Shown: in pieces, positions 26,755-35,284 of the stretch
Position numbering within the stretch: position 1 is the stretch's first letter
Layout of the letters: the number at the start of each line of letters is the position of its first letter
NCBI GenBank assembly: GCA_964396265.1
Contig: CAYNEM010000013.1
Span: 1-64,000 of the forward strand
Source: EA-27 sp964396265
GTDB lineage: Archaea > Thermoplasmatota > Thermoplasmata > RBG-16-68-12 > EA-27
Reading direction: 5' to 3'
DNA length: 64,000 nucleotides
Program-made: the position numbers and the translations under genes
The notes under the pieces: model-generated
Databases searched by the model: none
The model's input: only the letters and a program-made list of their open reading frames with translations
Told to the model about the DNA's origin: nothing

Positions 26755-28456
26755 GAATCTCCTCGCTCGATCTCGTGTTCACGACGTCGGCTGTCTCAAG
26801 CCAGCCGCGCCGGGCCGTGCCGACCCCGAGCCTCATGTAGTCGAGCTGGTCCGTCGAGTGGCTGTCCGTGTCGATGATGAGCGCGACGCCGTGCTCCCTC
26901 GCGAGCCTCGCGTGTGCGCTGTTCAGGTCCGTGCGGTCCGGGTACGCGTTCACCTCGAGCACGGTTCCCGTGTCCGCGGCGACCTCCAGGATCCGCTCGA
27001 TGTCGAGGGAGATGGGCTCGCGCTGGGCGATCTTGCGGGCGGTCGGGTGGGCGAGGATGTCCATGTGCGGGTTCTCCATCGCGCGGACGACGCGCTTCGT
27101 CATCGCCTCCTCGGACATGCGGAAGTTCGAGTGGATGGACGCGATGACGTAGTCCAGGCCCTGGAGCACGTCGTCCGGATAGTCGAGCGTGCCGTCCGCG
27201 AGGATATCGCACTCCGTCCCCGCCAGAAGCTTGAGGTCGGGGCTCCGCGAACTGTACGCGCGGATGTGCGCGACGTGGATCCGCAGGTTCTCCTCGGAGA
27301 GGCCGCCCGCGACGCGCAGGGACGGGCTGTGGTCGGAGATGCCGAGGTAGGCGTAGCCCTTCGAACGCGCGGCCGCCGCCATCTCCTCGAGCGTGTTCAC
27401 CCCGTCCGTGAGGTTCGTGTGCGCGTGCAGGTCGCCGCGGATGTCCGCAAGGGTGACGAGCTTCGGCAGCTCACCCTTCGTCGCCGCCTCGATCTCGCCG
27501 GCGTCCTCGCGCAGCTCCGGCTCGATGAACGGGAGTTCGAGGGCCCCGTAGATCTCCTCCTCCGTCCTCGCCGCCACGAGCTCCTCGGGCTCGCCCTCGC
27601 GGAACAACCCGTACTCGTTCAGCTTCAGCCCGCGCTTCTGTGCCATGGCGCGCAGCCTGATGTTGTGGTCCTTGCTCCCGGTGAAGTACTGGAGACCGGC
27701 ACCCCACCGGTCGGGCTCGAGCACGCGAAGGTCCACCTGCAGGCCCTCTGCGATCACGACCGTCGACTTCGTGTCGCCCGTCGCGACGACCTCGCGGACA
27801 AACGGCATCGACGTGAACGCCTTCGTCACCGCTAACGGGTCCCGCGTCGTGACCAGGAGGTCGATGTCTCCGATCGTCTCTCTCATGCGGCGGAGGCTCC
27901 CGGCGTAGCTCGCTCGCTCCACGGGGGCATTCGCCCTCAGATGCGCGAGCACAAGCTCCGCGATCGGCAATGCGATGCCAAGGAGTTGGCGGCCCTGGGC
28001 CTGCTTCGCGACCTGGATGCCCCGGAGGATGTTCTGCTCCGTCTTCTCGCCGAACCCCTTCAGCCCCCGAAGCTTCCCGGACTCTGCGGCCGTCCGCAGT
28101 TCTTCCAGGTTCGTGATCTTCAACTCGAAGTAAAGGCGGCGCGCCGTCTTCGGGCCGACGTCCCGTATGCGCATGATGTCCGTGACCCCCGGCGGGAACT
28201 CCGCTCGTAGCTTCTCGAGCACAGCGACCTTCCCCTCGGCGACGTACTGACGGACCTTCCCTGCGATCGCCTTCCCGATGCCCGGAACGCCTTCCAGTCC
28301 GCCCCGCCGCGCAATGTCCTCGATCTCCTCGCCCAGGCCCTCGATCGCGCGGGCCGCTCGACGGTAGGCAATCGGCCGGAAGCGGTCCTCGGGCTCGGAC
28401 ATCTCCAAGAGGTCGGCGATCTCATAGAGGACGGAGGCGACCTCCTCGTTCCGCAC
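26738..28456 (-). CDS. polX: DNA polymerase X with PHP domain
   Basis: A 572-residue family X polymerase for base-excision repair. HhH motifs (GVPGIGKAIAGKV, VGPKTARRLYF, LKGFGEKTEQNI) precede the palm with GDIDLLVT and VDLRVL catalytic aspartates and YFTGSKDHN. The C-terminal PHP domain (about 335-572) has DLHAHTNLTDG, GISDHS, GTECDIL and DTDSHS metal-binding motifs, which in bacterial PolX give 3'-5' exonuclease activity. GTG 28456 follows a TATA-like ctaataag (minus strand) by about 25 nt, so leaderless. Confidence 0.94.
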   Translation of the reverse strand: MRNEEVASVLYEIADLLEMSEPEDRFRPIAYRRAARAIEGLGEEIEDIARRGGLEGVPGIGKAIAGKVRQYVAEGKVAVLEKLRAEFPPGVTDIMRIRDVGPKTARRLYFELKITNLEELRTAAESGKLRGLKGFGEKTEQNILRGIQVAKQAQGRQLLGIALPIAELVLAHLRANAPVERASYAGSLRRMRETIGDIDLLVTTRDPLAVTKAFTSMPFVREVVATGDTKSTVVIAEGLQVDLRVLEPDRWGAGLQYFTGSKDHNIRLRAMAQKRGLKLNEYGLFREGEPEELVAARTEEEIYGALELPFIEPELREDAGEIEAATKGELPKLVTLADIRGDLHAHTNLTDGVNTLEEMAAAARSKGYAYLGISDHSPSLRVAGGLSEENLRIHVAHIRAYSSRSPDLKLLAGTECDILADGTLDYPDDVLQGLDYVIASIHSNFRMSEEAMTKRVVRAMENPHMDILAHPTARKIAQREPISLDIERILEVAADTGTVLEVNAYPDRTDLNSAHARLAREHGVALIIDTDSHSTDQLDYMRLGVGTARRGWLETADVVNTRSSEEILSFFR

Positions 28457-28637
28457 GCCCGCGGAAGCCTCCCTCGCCTTATTAGGGCTGGCGTGGCCCC
28501 GTCAAGGGAGCCGCGCACCTCGACTCCGCGGTGACAACCGTCGAGGTCCAACCGCCACCGCCTCGCGGACGCCCGTTATCATCCACCGCCGCTGCGGCCG
28601 AAAAGCTATTCAACGGGAGACCTCGTGTCGCGCCCCG

Positions 28638-30152
28638 ATGGAAGTGAGGCGCGAGACCGGAATCCCCGAGGAATTGCTTCAGTTCTTTGCGTCCCCCGGC
28701 GGCCATTCGCTCATCGTGAAAGGTGCGGCCGGAACGGGCAAGACGACGTTTGCCCTGCAGCTTGCGGAGGAGCTTGGCGAGGACGCGCGCGCGTTCTACA
28801 TGAGCATCCGCGTAAGCGACGCGAGCCTGTATCGCCAGTTCCCTTGGCTCGAGAACCAGAGGGAACGACTCAAGATCGCCGGGGAACGGGCGTCCCGGGC
28901 AGAGGGCACCCCCGCAGGCAAGGTCGACCGGACGGAGCTGCACAAGCTCGAGGGCCGCGTGGAGATGGGCCAGGAGGGGGACGAATCGTACGGGAAGCAC
29001 GGGGAGGGCGAGGCGGCGAGCGACTCCCTGATCTTCGACCTGGGCTCGGACCTCCCGGAGATCGACCTTGCGTACGACGAGGTCGAGCGCAACCTCCCGA
29101 AGCCGACCCTTGTGCTCGTGGACTCGATCGACGGGCTCAGCGAGCGGTACGGCATCGTGGCCAGCAAGTTGATCAACACCCTTCAGAGGGACCTCGTCGA
29201 GAAGGGGAACGCGCGCGTCGTGTACGTGCTCGAGAGCAGCGGGGAGACGCGACTCGACTACCTCGGAGACGGCGTCATCTCGTTCCGGAGCGAAGAGCAC
29301 TCCGGACGGCGCCTGCGGAACATGACGATCGAGAAGCTCCGGGGCACGGAGATCCGCCAGCACCGCTACATCTACACCCTCAAGGACGGGCGGATCCTCG
29401 CATTCACGAACCGGCTCCCGATGCCGGCCGCGAGGTCGAGCCCGTGGGTGGCCGTCCCGGACTTGGCCGACGGGTCCGCCTCCTGGGGGTACGAGGCGCT
29501 CGACCGCATCGCGGGCGGGCTTCGCGCCGGCGCCATGGTCGCGCTCGAGATCGATGCGGACGTCCCGCGCGTGCACGTGGACGCGATCAAGGCCGGCATC
29601 CTCTGCAACTTCGCCGCTCTCGGCCGAGGCGTCGCGTATGTGCCCGCGCAGAAGTCCTCCGCGGAACTCGTGCGGGACTGGCTCGGTCCGTACGTGTCAG
29701 AGGCGGATTTCGACGACCGCGTCCGCGTCTTCGAGTCCTCGCCCCTCGGAACGCTCGAGGGGGGCAAGAACGCCCTGCACATGGAGGGCTCGAACGTCGA
29801 CGCGGACATGAAGTGGAGCAATGTCGAGTACCGCCTCCCGGGGAGCAAGCATCCGTTCCTCTCCTTCGTCGCCTTCGACACGCTCGAGTCCGTGTACGGC
29901 GAGGACGTGTTCGACCAGATGACGGGACACCTGTCTTCGGTCCGCCGCAGCAGGGACCTCTTCATCGGCCACGTGAGCCCGATGACGAAGAGCACGCAGA
30001 AACTCGCGAACCTTGCGCACGTCCACCTTCGCGTCCAGAACGTGAACGGCTCGATCCTCCTCTTCGGCCAGAAACCCTTCACGGAGCTGTTCAGCCTGGG
30101 CCTCGCATACCCGCGGGGCGTGCCGAACATCGTCCTCACCCCCATCGTATAG
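28638..30152 (+). CDS. GvpD/KaiC-like RecA-fold ATPase
   Basis: A 504-residue ATPase. Walker A is GAAGTGKTT near residue 28 and a Walker B-like segment LVLVDSIDGLSERYG near 155. A second RecA-like half without a P-loop follows (GYEALDRIAGGLRAGAMVALEID, near 285), as in GvpD-type proteins. GvpD is a regulatory ATPase of haloarchaeal gas vesicle synthesis, but homologues occur widely in archaea without gas vesicles. Two similar winged-helix genes follow immediately, suggesting an ATPase-regulator set. No gvp structural gene is in the window. Confidence 0.75.
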   Translation: MEVRRETGIPEELLQFFASPGGHSLIVKGAAGTGKTTFALQLAEELGEDARAFYMSIRVSDASLYRQFPWLENQRERLKIAGERASRAEGTPAGKVDRTELHKLEGRVEMGQEGDESYGKHGEGEAASDSLIFDLGSDLPEIDLAYDEVERNLPKPTLVLVDSIDGLSERYGIVASKLINTLQRDLVEKGNARVVYVLESSGETRLDYLGDGVISFRSEEHSGRRLRNMTIEKLRGTEIRQHRYIYTLKDGRILAFTNRLPMPAARSSPWVAVPDLADGSASWGYEALDRIAGGLRAGAMVALEIDADVPRVHVDAIKAGILCNFAALGRGVAYVPAQKSSAELVRDWLGPYVSEADFDDRVRVFESSPLGTLEGGKNALHMEGSNVDADMKWSNVEYRLPGSKHPFLSFVAFDTLESVYGEDVFDQMTGHLSSVRRSRDLFIGHVSPMTKSTQKLANLAHVHLRVQNVNGSILLFGQKPFTELFSLGLAYPRGVPNIVLTPIV

Positions 30153-30218
30153 GATTCAGTTTCACCGCCGATACTGGGGTCGATAACGCTTTAAGAACTG
30201 CTCATCATCGAACGCCAG

Positions 30219-30563
30219 ATGCGGGAGAAAGATATTTCCAAGCTTCTCACGGATGAGTATTCGGAGCGCATCCTCGTGGCCACGCAGATGAACCCGAAGT
30301 CCGTGCAGGAGATCAGCGACAAGTTCGACATCCCCATCGCCGCCTGCTACCGCAAGATCCACGAGCTCGAGGCCGCCGGGTTCCTGCGCTGCGCGCAGAT
30401 CGTCACGACCGCGAAGGGCAAGACGATGAAGCTCTACGGATCCCTCTTGAAATCGGCGCATCTCGTCTACGAGGCGGGCGTGTTCCGCGTGAAGTTCGAG
30501 TTCGACTACGACAAGGACATCAACGGGAAATGGATCGAACTCAACGCCGCACCTGCGGCGTGA
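30219..30563 (+). CDS. ArsR-like winged-helix regulator, paralogue 1
   Basis: 114 residues. A winged helix with LLTDEYSERILVATQMNPKS, helix-turn-helix VQEISDKFDIPIAACYRKIHELEAAGFL, and a beta wing. A TATA box cgctttaag at 30187-30195 is about 27 nt before ATG 30219, giving a leaderless message. It shares LLTDEYS and IPIAACYRKI with the next gene and follows the GvpD-like ATPase. DNA target and signal are unknown. Confidence 0.8.
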   Translation: MREKDISKLLTDEYSERILVATQMNPKSVQEISDKFDIPIAACYRKIHELEAAGFLRCAQIVTTAKGKTMKLYGSLLKSAHLVYEAGVFRVKFEFDYDKDINGKWIELNAAPAA

Positions 30564-30608
30564 GAATCATCCCGGGTAGCGATTCACACGGCTGAGAATC
30601 ACGGCGGA

Positions 30609-30620
30609 TATTTTATATAG
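30609..30620 (+). promoter_or_regulatory. Strong TATA box of winged-helix paralogue 2
   Basis: attttatatag centred about 30 nt before ATG 30646. It shows that the second regulator has its own promoter. Confidence 0.6.
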
Positions 30621-30645
30621 AGCAGACACCCCTGAAGATGGCTAC

Positions 30646-31050
30646 ATGGGGTTCGAAGGCGTGGAGAACAACGGGTTCGAGGGCGTGGGCACCGAGAACG
30701 ACATGAGTCCGCTTCAGGCCTCGCAGCTCCTGACGGACGAGTACTCCGCGAAGATCCTGCTCGCGACGTACAAGCGCCGCATCAGCGCCCAGGAGATCAG
30801 CCAGAGGTACGGGATCCCGATCGCGGCCTGCTACCGCAAGATCCGGACGCTGGAAGAGGCGGGCCTCATCCAGTGCGTCGACCGCATCCTGACGCAGAAG
30901 GGGAAGCGGAAGAACCTGTACACGTCGAACCTGAGGAACGCCTACATCTTCTTCGAGGGCGGCCGCCTCCGCGCGCGGTTCCAGCTCGCCACGGGCGTCG
31001 TGAAGGACTTTGGCGGCGATTGGAACGGCATGGACCTGCTGAGGCAATAG
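30646..31050 (+). CDS. ArsR-like winged-helix regulator, paralogue 2
   Basis: 134 residues, a paralogue of the gene before it. LLTDEYSAKILLATYKRR, then AQEISQRYGIPIAACYRKIRTLEEAGLI, and a wing with KGKRKNLY. It has a 20-residue N-terminal extension with a GFEGV repeat. The recognition helix is nearly identical to paralogue 1, so the two may share DNA sites or form heterodimers. Confidence 0.8.
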   Translation: MGFEGVENNGFEGVGTENDMSPLQASQLLTDEYSAKILLATYKRRISAQEISQRYGIPIAACYRKIRTLEEAGLIQCVDRILTQKGKRKNLYTSNLRNAYIFFEGGRLRARFQLATGVVKDFGGDWNGMDLLRQ

Positions 31051-31146
31051 GTCCGAGCGCCGCCGCAGGGGTCCGCCCGGGACCATTCTCAGGGCGGATA
31101 CTCGTCTCCGCGGGTTTATGTCATTGGGAGACCCGGATACAGCGTC

Positions 31147-31281
31147 ATGAGAATCCGGCTTCACAAGATCCTGAACGAGGGTCGGAGCGTGCGATTTGAG
31201 AAATCCGACGACGACGAAGTTCTCGACCTGAACGTCATCGTGTTTCGAGAGAAGACGGGCTCCCGCCAGAAGTCGGAATAG
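31147..31281 (+). CDS. 44-residue hypothetical protein
   Basis: A short frame beginning MRIRLHKILNEGRSVRFEKS, then DDDEVLDLNVIVFREKTG. A TATA-like gtttatgt at 31114-31121 sits about 30 nt before ATG 31147, the same spacing as neighbouring leaderless genes. A strand-turn-strand pattern is plausible. No family is known. Confidence 0.5.
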   Translation: MRIRLHKILNEGRSVRFEKSDDDEVLDLNVIVFREKTGSRQKSE

Positions 31282-31331
31282 GGTTTTCCGCCCCGAGCAT
31301 GTTGCACGATCCGCGCGTCCCGCTGTCGTCA

Positions 31332-31592
31332 TCACGAGGGGACGCGCGTCCAGCGAAGGTGCAGCCCGGCGAGCAAGAGGCCTGTGCCGAGGAACGCGGC
31401 AGCGTACGCCGCCCACGTCGCCTCCTTCAGTAACAGGGGAAATAGGAGCGCCATCACGTAGGTGCCGGAGCCGAGAGCGAGGAGGGGCGCGTGCTTCGTT
31501 GGGGCGAGGTGGGGGCCACGGCTCCTTACGAGTCGTGTCCGCGAGAGCCCGTTGATGCGTCCCGGCCCGGCTGCCGACGTGGGACTCGCCAT
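31332..31592 (-). CDS. Small membrane protein
   Basis: 86 residues with two membrane helices (LLALGSGTYVMALLFPLLL and WAAYAAAFLGTGLLLAGLHL) and a basic, cytoplasmic N-terminus. A TATA-like acttatgg (minus strand, about 31617-31624) is about 28 nt before ATG 31592. It is convergent with the 44-residue gene. Function unknown. Confidence 0.6.
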   Translation of the reverse strand: MASPTSAAGPGRINGLSRTRLVRSRGPHLAPTKHAPLLALGSGTYVMALLFPLLLKEATWAAYAAAFLGTGLLLAGLHLRWTRVPS

Positions 31593-31652
31593 AGCCCCGA
31601 CGCAGAGCGATGGCCATAAGTCCCTTGCGGGCCCGTTATCACCGCCGGACGG

Positions 31653-32222
31653 TCAGGCCCTCTCCACGAGGTGACCGTCGACCACGTCGACCTTGAGAAG
31701 CGTGCGGATGGACACGCCCAGCTCCCGCTCCAAGGCCTCTCTCTCCCGGGTCTTCTCGAACACGACGATCACCTCGACGAGGTCCGCGCCGATGTGCCGG
31801 AGCGCCTGGACGACCGCGCGCAGGGTGCCGCCGGTGGAGATTACGTCGTCCACGAAGATGATCCGGTCTCCGGCGTGCACGTTGTTGATGAAGAGATTCG
31901 CCCGGCCGTACCCCGTCACCTGGGCCACGCTGACCTCCCCGGGCAGGCCGTACTGACGCTTGCGAAAGAAGACGTATGGCTTCCGGACCCGGAGGGACAC
32001 CGCGGCCGCGAGGGGGAAGCCCATCGATTCCGCGGTGGCGATCTTGTCGCACTGGGACCAACGACCCATGCGGACGATGGCGTCGACGACCTCCTCGAGG
32101 ACCTCGGGCCGGCCGAGCGGGATCCCGTCCGTGATCGAGTGGACGAAGTACGGATAGCCTCCGAAGTCGACGATGGGGGAATCCGCGAGGCTCGCCCTCA
32201 ACCGGTCCAGGGCCAAGCTCAC
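31653..32222 (-). CDS. hpt: Purine phosphoribosyltransferase (archaeal Hpt type)
   Basis: 189 residues. A type I phosphoribosyltransferase with the PRPP motif DRIIFVDDVISTGGTLRA near residue 120 and a flexible-loop region AQVTGYGRANLFINNV. The N-terminal FGGYPYFVHSITDGIP is typical of archaeal hypoxanthine/adenine PRTases. It converts free hypoxanthine (or guanine/adenine) to IMP/GMP/AMP. Its ATG overlaps the stop of the deaminase (ATGA). Context favours hypoxanthine as substrate. Confidence 0.88.
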   Translation of the reverse strand: MSLALDRLRASLADSPIVDFGGYPYFVHSITDGIPLGRPEVLEEVVDAIVRMGRWSQCDKIATAESMGFPLAAAVSLRVRKPYVFFRKRQYGLPGEVSVAQVTGYGRANLFINNVHAGDRIIFVDDVISTGGTLRAVVQALRHIGADLVEVIVVFEKTREREALERELGVSIRTLLKVDVVDGHLVERA

Positions 32223-33478
32223 ATCCCCCGCACGAGGTCCGCCGCCACCTTCGAAGCGCGGTCCAGGATCGCCGATTCACCAGGGACCTTGCGATGCTCC
32301 ATGAGGACCCGGCCGTCGCAGATCACGGTGTCGACGCAGTCCCCCGTGGCGGCGTAGACCGCGTTCGACACGAGGCTGTGCGTCGGGGTCATCTCGGGCC
32401 GCCGGATGTCGAGGAGGATCAGGTCCGCAAGCTTCCCCTCGGCGATCTCCCCCGCGTCGAGGCCGAGCGCGCGGGCACCGCCGAGCGTCGCAAGGTCGAA
32501 CACCTCTCGTGCCGCGGCCACCGTCGGTTCGCCGGTTGCGAACTTGTGGAGCAGGGCCGCCGTCTTCATCGTCTGGAACATGTCGAGGCTGTTGTTCGAG
32601 GCGGCGCCGTCCGTGCCCAGGGAGACCGTGACGCCCGCGGCGCGCATGGGTTCGAGGGGCATCGCGCGGGCGACGCCCAGCTTCATGTTCGACACCGGGC
32701 AATGCGCGACCTTGACGCCGCGCTGGGAGAGCGTCCGAATCTCCGCGTCGTCGAGCCACACGGAGTGCGCCGCGACCACGTTCGGGCCGAGGACGCCGAT
32801 GGATTCGAGATACTGCACGGGCGTCTTCCCATGGTCCTCCTTGGCCTCATCGACCTCCTGCTTCGTCTCGCTCACGTGGATGTGGTACAGGCAGCCACGC
32901 GCGTCGGCGAGGTCCTTCAGGGCCCGCAGGGATTCCTGCGAGACCGTGTAGATCGCGTGCGGCCCGACCGCAGGGACGACGCGCTTCGATCCGATGGCGG
33001 CGATCTTGGCCATGACCGCTTCGTTCTCCTTGAGGAGAGTCTCCCCGCGCGTCGCGTCGAGGAGGTCGATGAACCCCTCGCTGAGAAAGGCGCGCATGCC
33101 CATCTCGTCCACCGCCTGCGCGGCACGGTCCATGTGGAAGTACATGTCGTTGAAGCACGTCGTGCCCGTCTTGATCATCTCCAGGCACGCGAGTTTCGTA
33201 CCCCAGTAGATCGCGTCCGGCGTGATCCGGCCCTCGACCGGCCAGACCTTCTCCGTGAGCCAGTCGTGGAGCTCCATGTCGTCCGCGTACCCCCGGAGGA
33301 GCGTCATCGCCCCGTGAGTGTGTGTGTTCACGAGCCCGGGGAGGAGGACCATCCCGCGGCCGTCGATCGTGACGTCCGCCTCCCGTGCCCGCCCGATCTC
33401 CGTGATCCGATCGTCCTCGACGTACACGGACGCCATTCGACCGTCTAGAAGGAGGGCGTCGTGGATCGCGAGGCTCAC
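32219..33478 (-). CDS. mtaD: MTA/SAH/5'-deoxyadenosine deaminase
   Basis: A 419-residue amidohydrolase with the metal ligands HTHGAMTLLRG (near residue 59), HIHVSETKQE, AAHSVWL and SLGTDGAASNNSLDMF. Family members deaminate 5'-methylthioadenosine, S-adenosylhomocysteine or 5'-deoxyadenosine to the inosine form. GTG 33478 gives MSLAIHDALLLDG, the normal start. It lies between a phosphorylase and a phosphoribosyltransferase and so feeds methylthioinosine to the phosphorylase. Confidence 0.92.
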   Translation of the reverse strand: MSLAIHDALLLDGRMASVYVEDDRITEIGRAREADVTIDGRGMVLLPGLVNTHTHGAMTLLRGYADDMELHDWLTEKVWPVEGRITPDAIYWGTKLACLEMIKTGTTCFNDMYFHMDRAAQAVDEMGMRAFLSEGFIDLLDATRGETLLKENEAVMAKIAAIGSKRVVPAVGPHAIYTVSQESLRALKDLADARGCLYHIHVSETKQEVDEAKEDHGKTPVQYLESIGVLGPNVVAAHSVWLDDAEIRTLSQRGVKVAHCPVSNMKLGVARAMPLEPMRAAGVTVSLGTDGAASNNSLDMFQTMKTAALLHKFATGEPTVAAAREVFDLATLGGARALGLDAGEIAEGKLADLILLDIRRPEMTPTHSLVSNAVYAATGDCVDTVICDGRVLMEHRKVPGESAILDRASKVAADLVRGM

Positions 33479-33501
33479 GGGCCGCCGATGCCCGGCATCC
33501 C

Positions 33502-34281
33502 CTAAACCTTTTTGGCGGCGAGGTCGCGCAGTACGTCCGGGAGGAGCGCCGCTACCTTGTCCGCGTTCCTCTTGGCTCCCTTGCGGATCTCCTCGTAGGA
33601 CAGGGATTTCGCCGCGATCCCATGCGCGTAGTTGTCGACCGTGCACAGGCACGCGTACCCGAGGCCCGCCTCCGCCGCCAGCGTCGCCTCCGAGGCCATC
33701 GTCATCCCCACCAGGTCCGCGTAGTCCGCCAGCATCCGGATCTCCGCCTTCGTCTCGAGGCGCGGGCCGCGGGTCTGCGCGTACACGGCACGCGCGCGAG
33801 GCGAGAAGCCGGACCGCTTCGCCGCCGCCAGCAGGACCTTCCGTGCGGGTTCGTCGAGCGCCGGCGTCGCGTGAACGACCTTGTCGTCGAAGAACGTGGG
33901 AAGGTCCGAGAGGCACAGATAGTCGTGCGGCACCGCCAACGAGCCGGGGCGCAGGTCTCTTCGCAGGCTGCCCACGGAGGAGAGAGCGACGATGCGTCGC
34001 ACCCCGAGCTCGCGGAGCGCCCACACGTTCGCGCGGTGATTGATACGGTGCGGTGGGATCGCGTGCCCGGGGCCGTGCCGCATCAGGAACGCGACCTCGG
34101 CGGGACCGACGCGACCGACCCGGATCGCGCCCGATGTAGCGCCGTAGGGCGTGTCGATCGCCGCCTCCGAGGCATCCTTCAGGTCGTCCAGCCCCTCGAC
34201 CCCGGAACCGCCGATCAACGCAAGGCGCGGGCGCACGGCGGGATACAAGGGGCGGTTTCGATAAACGTATCGCGCGGTCAT
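33502..34281 (-). CDS. mtnP: Methylthioinosine/methylthioadenosine phosphorylase
   Basis: A 259-residue trimeric purine nucleoside phosphorylase of the MTAP class. LALIGGSGVEGL lies near residue 20, then RHGPGHAIPPHRINHRANVW, and GPRLETKAEIRMLADYADLVGMTMASEATLA. RHGxGHxxPPHRINxRAN and VGMT resemble methylthioinosine phosphorylases rather than adenosine-specific MTAPs, and the deaminase next to it agrees. A Shine-Dalgarno gggagg lies 5 nt before ATG 34281. First gene of the salvage operon. Confidence 0.9.
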   Translation of the reverse strand: MTARYVYRNRPLYPAVRPRLALIGGSGVEGLDDLKDASEAAIDTPYGATSGAIRVGRVGPAEVAFLMRHGPGHAIPPHRINHRANVWALRELGVRRIVALSSVGSLRRDLRPGSLAVPHDYLCLSDLPTFFDDKVVHATPALDEPARKVLLAAAKRSGFSPRARAVYAQTRGPRLETKAEIRMLADYADLVGMTMASEATLAAEAGLGYACLCTVDNYAHGIAAKSLSYEEIRKGAKRNADKVAALLPDVLRDLAAKKV

Positions 34282-34325
34282 TCAGCCTCCCACCCGGTGC
34301 TACTCGCTATCGATTCCGATATTGA

Positions 34326-34346
34326 GCGCAACACGTATATGAGCGG
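34326..34346. promoter_or_regulatory. Divergent promoter between mtnP and DUF835 gene
   Basis: acacgtatatgagc is nearly symmetric and can serve as a TATA box for the rightward DUF835 gene. On the minus strand catatacg and caatatcgg can serve mtnP. Confidence 0.4.
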
Positions 34347-34388
34347 TCGAGCGGCCTCTCGTAAGCGCACGCCTGCCACAGGCTTCCC

Positions 34389-34907
34389 ATGGAGAAACAC
34401 GCCGCTGCCGACGAGGACGAGCTGTTCCGTCAGCTGGCGTTCGGCGAGCCGCCGCGGCTCGAGGGCGGCCGCTCGTATCTCGTAAAGGAGCGGAAGCCCG
34501 GGAGGGCGTGGGAACTGTTCGACCGGATGCTCAACGAGGGGTACGAGGGCCTGTACGTGACGCGTCAGCATCCGAACCATGTGGAGAACGCGCACGGGCC
34601 GAGGACGTTGAAGGTCGTGTGGCTGTCGACGACGCTCGGGCGGGACTACGTGGACCCTCACAACCTGAGCGCGCTCACGAACCTGATCAACGGGTTCATC
34701 GAGTCCTCGAGACGCGCGATCATCCTGATCGACGGGCTCGAATACATGAGGCTCAACAACGATGCCGACCGGGTCCTCAAGTTCCTCGAGTACCTCGACG
34801 AGATCGTGATGCACCGACAGGGCATCCTGATCCTGTCCCTCGACGCGCGCGCGTTCGATGCGAGGGAGCTGGCCTTCATTGAGCGGAACAGCGTCGTGCT
34901 CGAGTGA
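34389..34907 (+). CDS. DUF835 protein, stand-alone
   Basis: A 172-residue DUF835 domain: RSYLVKERKPGRAWELF, GLYVTRQHPNHV, VVWLSTT, then SRRAIILIDGLEYMRLNNDADRVLKFLEYLDEIVMHRQGILILSLD. DUF835 has the outline of a P-loop-less RecA/KaiC-like sheet and is common next to sensory kinases and KaiC-like genes in archaea. It lies just before the end of the KaiC signalling operon, on the opposite strand. Role unknown. Confidence 0.8.
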   Translation: MEKHAAADEDELFRQLAFGEPPRLEGGRSYLVKERKPGRAWELFDRMLNEGYEGLYVTRQHPNHVENAHGPRTLKVVWLSTTLGRDYVDPHNLSALTNLINGFIESSRRAIILIDGLEYMRLNNDADRVLKFLEYLDEIVMHRQGILILSLDARAFDARELAFIERNSVVLE

Positions 34908-35029
34908 TCGATAGCCTGAAGGGGCGCAAGAAGAGCATGTCGTTCGAGCGCCTCGCGCAGGCGGGATCCAAGCCGGTGAATTTCCGGGCCCTCGAAGGCA
35001 CCAATAAGGCCAGGTGCACCCAAGCGTAG
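34904..35029 (+). CDS. Possible 41-residue protein coupled to DUF835 gene
   Basis: A frame from GTG 34904 overlapping the DUF835 stop (GTGA), as at other coupled genes here. It reads MIDSLKGRKKSMSFERLAQ then AGSKPVNFRALEGTNKA, a plausible basic peptide. No family is known and no independent support exists. Confidence 0.3.
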   Translation: MIDSLKGRKKSMSFERLAQAGSKPVNFRALEGTNKARCTQA

Positions 35030-35284
35030 TGAGCCTGCAGGGACCGGTGTTTGAGCAACCGTCCCCGGATTCCGACCCGGCCTCGGAAAGGTTTCCGATC
35101 GTCCCTTGTCGGGCAAGTCCGATTGAATCAATCTCGATGACGACGGCGCCAAGCTTACCGACGCGGATCGGTCCGGGCTTGACCATCCCGGAGGATTTCA
35201 CCGCTTTCTTGGAGGGCCTCTCCCGCCATTGGCGGCGTTGTCGCGGATCCCGTTCTCGAGTTCCGCCTGGGGCTCCGAAGTACC
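35030..35284. other. Intergenic region at convergent ends
   Basis: 255 nt between the DUF835 gene and the end of the KaiC operon. A minus-strand frame starting near 35185 (MVKPGPIRVGKLGAVVIEID) is briefly protein-like but then degenerates; it could be a gene remnant. No clear terminator is seen. Confidence 0.35.

Noticed and set aside
28638..30152. Gas vesicle operon suggested by the GvpD-like protein
   Set aside because: No gvpA or other structural gene is present; GvpD-like ATPases are widespread in archaea without gas vesicles.
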